In this document: piece by piece, positions 5,201 through 6,442 of the stretch
Layout: each line of letters begins with the position of its first letter
How positions within the stretch are numbered: the stretch's first letter is position 1
Source: Victivallales bacterium
GTDB taxonomy: Bacteria; Verrucomicrobiota; Lentisphaeria; Oligosphaerales; Oligosphaeraceae
Direction: 5' to 3'
Length of the DNA stretch: 6,442 nt
Assembly (NCBI GenBank): GCA_017458805.1
Contig: JAFTAC010000165.1
Span: forward strand, 1 to 6,442
Program-made: the position numbers and the translations under genes
Notes under the pieces: generated by a model
What the model was told of the DNA's origin: nothing
Databases searched by the model: none
Seen by the model: only the letters and a program-made list of their open reading frames with translations

Positions 5201-6233
5201 GCGTTTCTTCTCGTGGGACGGGACGATTGTGGTGGGGGCGGCGATGAAGCACCGCAACCCCTTTGTGCAGCTCTTCGACTTCCTGAACCGCGAATACACC
5301 AAGGAGCAGAACCTGCCCGAATACAGCATGCTCTCTGCCTTCAACATCCCGAATGGCAATGTGATGTGGACGATGAGCGCCTCCCGCGCCGGCGTGCGCC
5401 GCCACCGCCGTGACGGCCTTTACGACCAGGCGCGCCAGTACCAGATTACCTACGACTCCACCTGCGATGTGGAGAACCTGGAGTTTTCCGGTGGCAAGGG
5501 GCCATACTACTTCAACCCTGGAAGCGGTCAAAAGGGAAGCTGGATGCCCATCAACAAAACCTCGACGAGCAACGCCTGGGAGTGCGACACGGAGAAGAAC
5601 CCGCTTGCGCTCTCACGTCCCGACATCAAGGGGCAGGAGAAAGTTGCCGTCTGGAACGGCTGCCCATGCACGGGAGGAAATTCAGAGAGCTTCAAGTCGA
5701 TGTGGAGCCTGTGCGAGTGGGACTGGGATGCGACGCTGCTTCCGCTCCGCTACGCGGGCGTCCATGCGCGTTTGCAGCTGGTCGAGGAGAAGGGGCGCCC
5801 CATGTCCTTTGCAGGAAAGTCCCTTGACAAGCTCTGCTACAATGACAGGCGCAAGGCCATTAAGGAGATGCGGGAGATGTCGGACGCGAGCCGGAAGCTC
5901 AAGTCCGACAAGCTCAAGGAGCTGGCGGAGAATGACGACTATTTCGGCGATGGTCGCCACTGGGTGTGGGACGCGGAGGAGTTGATTGGCCTGCAGTTCT
6001 CCTGGGACCGCGACCCGTTCCTGGTATCCACTTGGAAAGAGGCGAACTCCACCTTCTTCGAGGATGCCACCGCAGCGGCGGCCCAAGGTCTCGGCAACGC
6101 GGGAGCCTCGTATCTGAACAACTCCTACCAGGGACCCGATTTGGTGAACAGACTGCCTCGCATCAAGAAGGGCACGCAGGACGATGCCGAATGGCGTTAT
6201 ATGCTGCTTCTCCGCTCCAATAGGATATTGTAA
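2250..6233 (+). CDS. tadG: Giant TadG-like pilus protein with mosaic central region
   Basis: A membrane-anchored, mostly periplasmic or surface protein of the Tad pilus system, 1327 residues against several hundred for usual TadG proteins. Residues 29-75 match the Tad N-terminal pattern: a helix from about 30 to 52 starting after Glu28-Gly29, then LQNACDAAAYSAA (62-74), where most relatives read QNAADAAA. Unlike the TadE proteins there is no Glu at +5 (Ser34), so cleavage is doubtful. The central part holds an AT-rich Tyr/Arg/Asn-rich segment (about 451-550), an acidic run (584-606, five consecutive Asp at 591-595), a coiled coil (about 605-690), and a Gly/Ser/Thr linker (697-723). The C-terminal half is rich in Trp and Cys, for instance WCDWSRC (814-820) and CPC (1138-1140); roughly two dozen Cys in all suggest disulfides. 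I found no convincing von Willebrand A metal site. The gene starts 4 bases after tadE without a Shine-Dalgarno site, so translation is probably coupled; Met9 and Met16 are alternative starts. N-terminal family assignment is good; the function of the rest is unknown. Confidence 0.85.
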   Translation: MATKQTGLMKEWLKQMALRLVGFRRDAEGFVLMSTLAIFLLLFVFCASIYAIGETIHQRVKLQNACDAAAYSAAVIQADGLSRMAAINRAMSWTYVQMTNRQMDYVTYRWLRLTCNQFQEDLDNAKKFSKCLIIPLDKEVTWVGMIVEAFIGLGVQSVLNLFGQELACTGQGGHTHHGEGLAYWCGRDGGVNHGKLHEIELNDDPPDFDLSLSGAFETATNALIQRWINKDNIEGILNLLSPLLGNNAENLGLLIDYDKLNIERMNKALPMVNEMMTLSMKVSSENILKAALKDRRLEDEDILKDYHISIKIPHATNPYNVDEVTEATNSYYSALHNTEADEMLFLNMQSCDNAVGSLPSHFPVLFGGGHAYGLDQWFIRGRGIYENSDNETACYLWQRTASYKDGKSGWVNDEGVRLKATERSDGNGGLDLGIQRVYKDANLNETKAGSFTRTKEHKRREVWVRRYSIKYDAIYRGEVPDSEKRYNGVSNGEYQAYRYRLNQILEETKEYIKQNFPECCQNAAQYSFTRTNTRSAHTYYVRCIIPKHGGDASHSPVSRGNHIVNLMGLVDTVQAIAESFGKGEGEGDGGDDDDDGDDFSDLSDFEGKIGELDKEIASLQGEIDLLQNDPEIKVLQGKLKEDPENQDLRRQLQAKEAERDAKCAELQRQLQEKQAYRDEQQAGLERVRNTRPGENAGSASSGTGGTSGTSGTGAIGGTSGGGTAENNQASDGGFFAKLKSFVADFASAMLGDVLDVQASCGNNHTQDYTKYPMCSSASDNYALYSQYRWGAAKWYCLTTMKAYLVCIFKGDNIWCDWSRCKKSILGRHVKIRGKGHWHIPKWFCASGVNDPLEQASIISGYELPPVVEKLGKAAAEYFIPAPLPDSVLHGRRDLVGPMHGYMEYTGDGEHLLWPFGQFTGSVSRIERDKFQSCVPFFGVPSSVTPVGAAYASVIQGHARIYADDKRIFDNRYVGAKCKPWVLNERFFSWDGTIVVGAAMKHRNPFVQLFDFLNREYTKEQNLPEYSMLSAFNIPNGNVMWTMSASRAGVRRHRRDGLYDQARQYQITYDSTCDVENLEFSGGKGPYYFNPGSGQKGSWMPINKTSTSNAWECDTEKNPLALSRPDIKGQEKVAVWNGCPCTGGNSESFKSMWSLCEWDWDATLLPLRYAGVHARLQLVEEKGRPMSFAGKSLDKLCYNDRRKAIKEMREMSDASRKLKSDKLKELAENDDYFGDGRHWVWDAEELIGLQFSWDRDPFLVSTWKEANSTFFEDATAAAAQGLGNAGASYLNNSYQGPDLVNRLPRIKKGTQDDAEWRYMLLLRSNRIL
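3601..3900 (+). other. AT-rich island inside the tadG-like gene
   Basis: By hand count 107 of these 300 bases are G or C (36%), with a minimum of 17 of 60 at 3721-3780. Other parts of the same gene reach 39 of 60 (2461-2520) and 33 of 60 (5281-5340). The codons also change: AGA for Arg and ATA for Ile become common, while the ends of the gene favour CGC/CGT and ATC. The reading frame stays open throughout (residues 451-550), so this is a compositional patch in an intact gene, not an insertion that breaks it. Recombination with foreign alleles or lower constraint on an exposed domain would both explain it. Confidence 0.7.
4104..4263 (+). repeat. TTGCAG/Leu-Gln repeats encoding the coiled coil
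   Basis: TTGCAG occurs six times in frame as Leu-Gln (4104, 4125, 4152, 4203, 4245, 4257) and once as TTGCGG (4191). Longer copies include a 19-base repeat with one mismatch (4191-4209 and 4245-4263, 54 bases apart) and GACCCTGAAA (4134-4143 and 4173-4182, 39 bases apart). The protein is Glu/Lys/Gln-rich with Leu/Ile at heptad-like spacing (for example 609, 612, 616, 619, 623, 626), interrupted at DPE (629-631) and DPEN (642-645), which would break the helix. Leucine is almost always TTG here, unlike the CTG/CTC of the gene ends. The segment appears to have grown by local duplication. Confidence 0.7.
4353..4388 (+). repeat. 9-base tandem repeat encoding a Gly/Thr/Ser linker
   Basis: Four nine-base units lie in tandem: GGCACTGGT, GGTACGAGT, GGTACGAGT and GGCACGGGG, the middle two identical. 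They encode Gly-Thr-Gly or Gly-Thr-Ser triplets in residues 702-713, part of a longer flexible Gly/Ser/Thr stretch (697-723) after the coiled coil. Units in multiples of three bases let copy number change without a frameshift, so the linker length may vary between strains. Confidence 0.7.
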
Positions 6234-6235
6234 CG

Positions 6236-6442
6236 ATGACGACGCGACTTATCACATCCGCGAAGGGCTCGGTGATGCTTGAGTTCATCCTCGTGCTGCC
6301 CCTCTACCTGCTTCTTTTCGGAGGCACCTTCCTCACCTTCGAGCTCACGTTGGCGCGGATTTACCTTCAGGAGGCGAACCGCAATCTGGCATGGCTTGCG
6401 GAGGACCGCTATTGCAAGGACGAGAAGGCTCCCCTTGCGGCC
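6236..6442 (+). CDS. Second TadE-like pseudopilin (partial, runs off the window)
   Basis: Sixty-nine codons are present from ATG 6236 to the window end with no stop. The translation begins with a short basic leader MTTRLITSAKG and continues SVMLEFILVLPLYLLLF. Cleavage after Gly11 would put Glu16 at mature +5, followed by a hydrophobic helix to about residue 36, the same plan as the first TadE-like protein but clearly a different sequence. After the helix come ARIYLQEANRNLAWLAEDR and a charged segment. AGGA at 6222-6225 lies ten bases before the ATG, and the gene starts two bases after the tadG-like stop, so it belongs to the same operon. The 3' end is missing because of the window edge, not because of a mutation. 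Confidence 0.83.
   Translation, partial: MTTRLITSAKGSVMLEFILVLPLYLLLFGGTFLTFELTLARIYLQEANRNLAWLAEDRYCKDEKAPLAA

Overview
This is a gene cluster for a tight-adherence (Tad/Flp, type IVb) pilus, read entirely on the + strand. In order it holds a 519-base upstream region, a Flp-type pilin (520-843), a TadV/CpaA-type prepilin peptidase (867-1406), a TadE-like pseudopilin (1403-2245), a very large TadG-like protein (2250-6233) and the 5' part of a second TadE-like pseudopilin (6236 to the window end). The ATPase, secretin and inner-membrane platform genes (tadA, rcpA, tadB/C) are not in the window. No mobile element, tRNA, rRNA or CRISPR array is visible.

Organism: a Gram-negative-type bacterium with moderately high GC genes. 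The giant, cysteine-rich TadG-like protein, the separate small prepilin peptidase and the near-absence of strong Shine-Dalgarno sites before some genes would fit the PVC group (Kiritimatiellota/Lentisphaerota/Verrucomicrobiota). This is an impression from protein style, not a proof.

Layout: bases 1-240 are rich in hairpins and repeats. They contain a pair of mutually exclusive G/C-rich stems (4-73), a 71-base palindromic element whose arms are themselves hairpins (84-154), and a 19-base tandem repeat (151-198). Bases 241-519 are the probable promoter/5' leader of the pilin gene, ending in a compact hairpin (466-484) and an A-rich ribosome-binding region that is duplicated together with the start codon (505-537). 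After the pilin stop, a perfect extended -10 element (849-857) sits 9 bases before the peptidase ATG, implying a separate, leaderless or nearly leaderless transcript for the assembly genes. The peptidase and tadE overlap by ATGA; tadE-tadG and tadG-tadE2 are separated by 4 and 2 bases, so peptidase through tadE2 is an operon.

How they work together: the peptidase should cleave the class-III leader of the Flp pilin and probably of both TadE-like proteins, all three of which show Gly followed by Glu at mature position +5. The TadG-like protein has the same N-terminal membrane segment but no Glu at that position. Its central part is compositionally distinct: an AT-rich segment (3601-3900, 36% GC by hand count), an acidic run, a coiled coil built from repeated Leu-Gln/TTGCAG units and a Gly/Thr/Ser linker. 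This suggests a mosaic, surface-exposed and possibly variable tip or adhesion region between better conserved ends.
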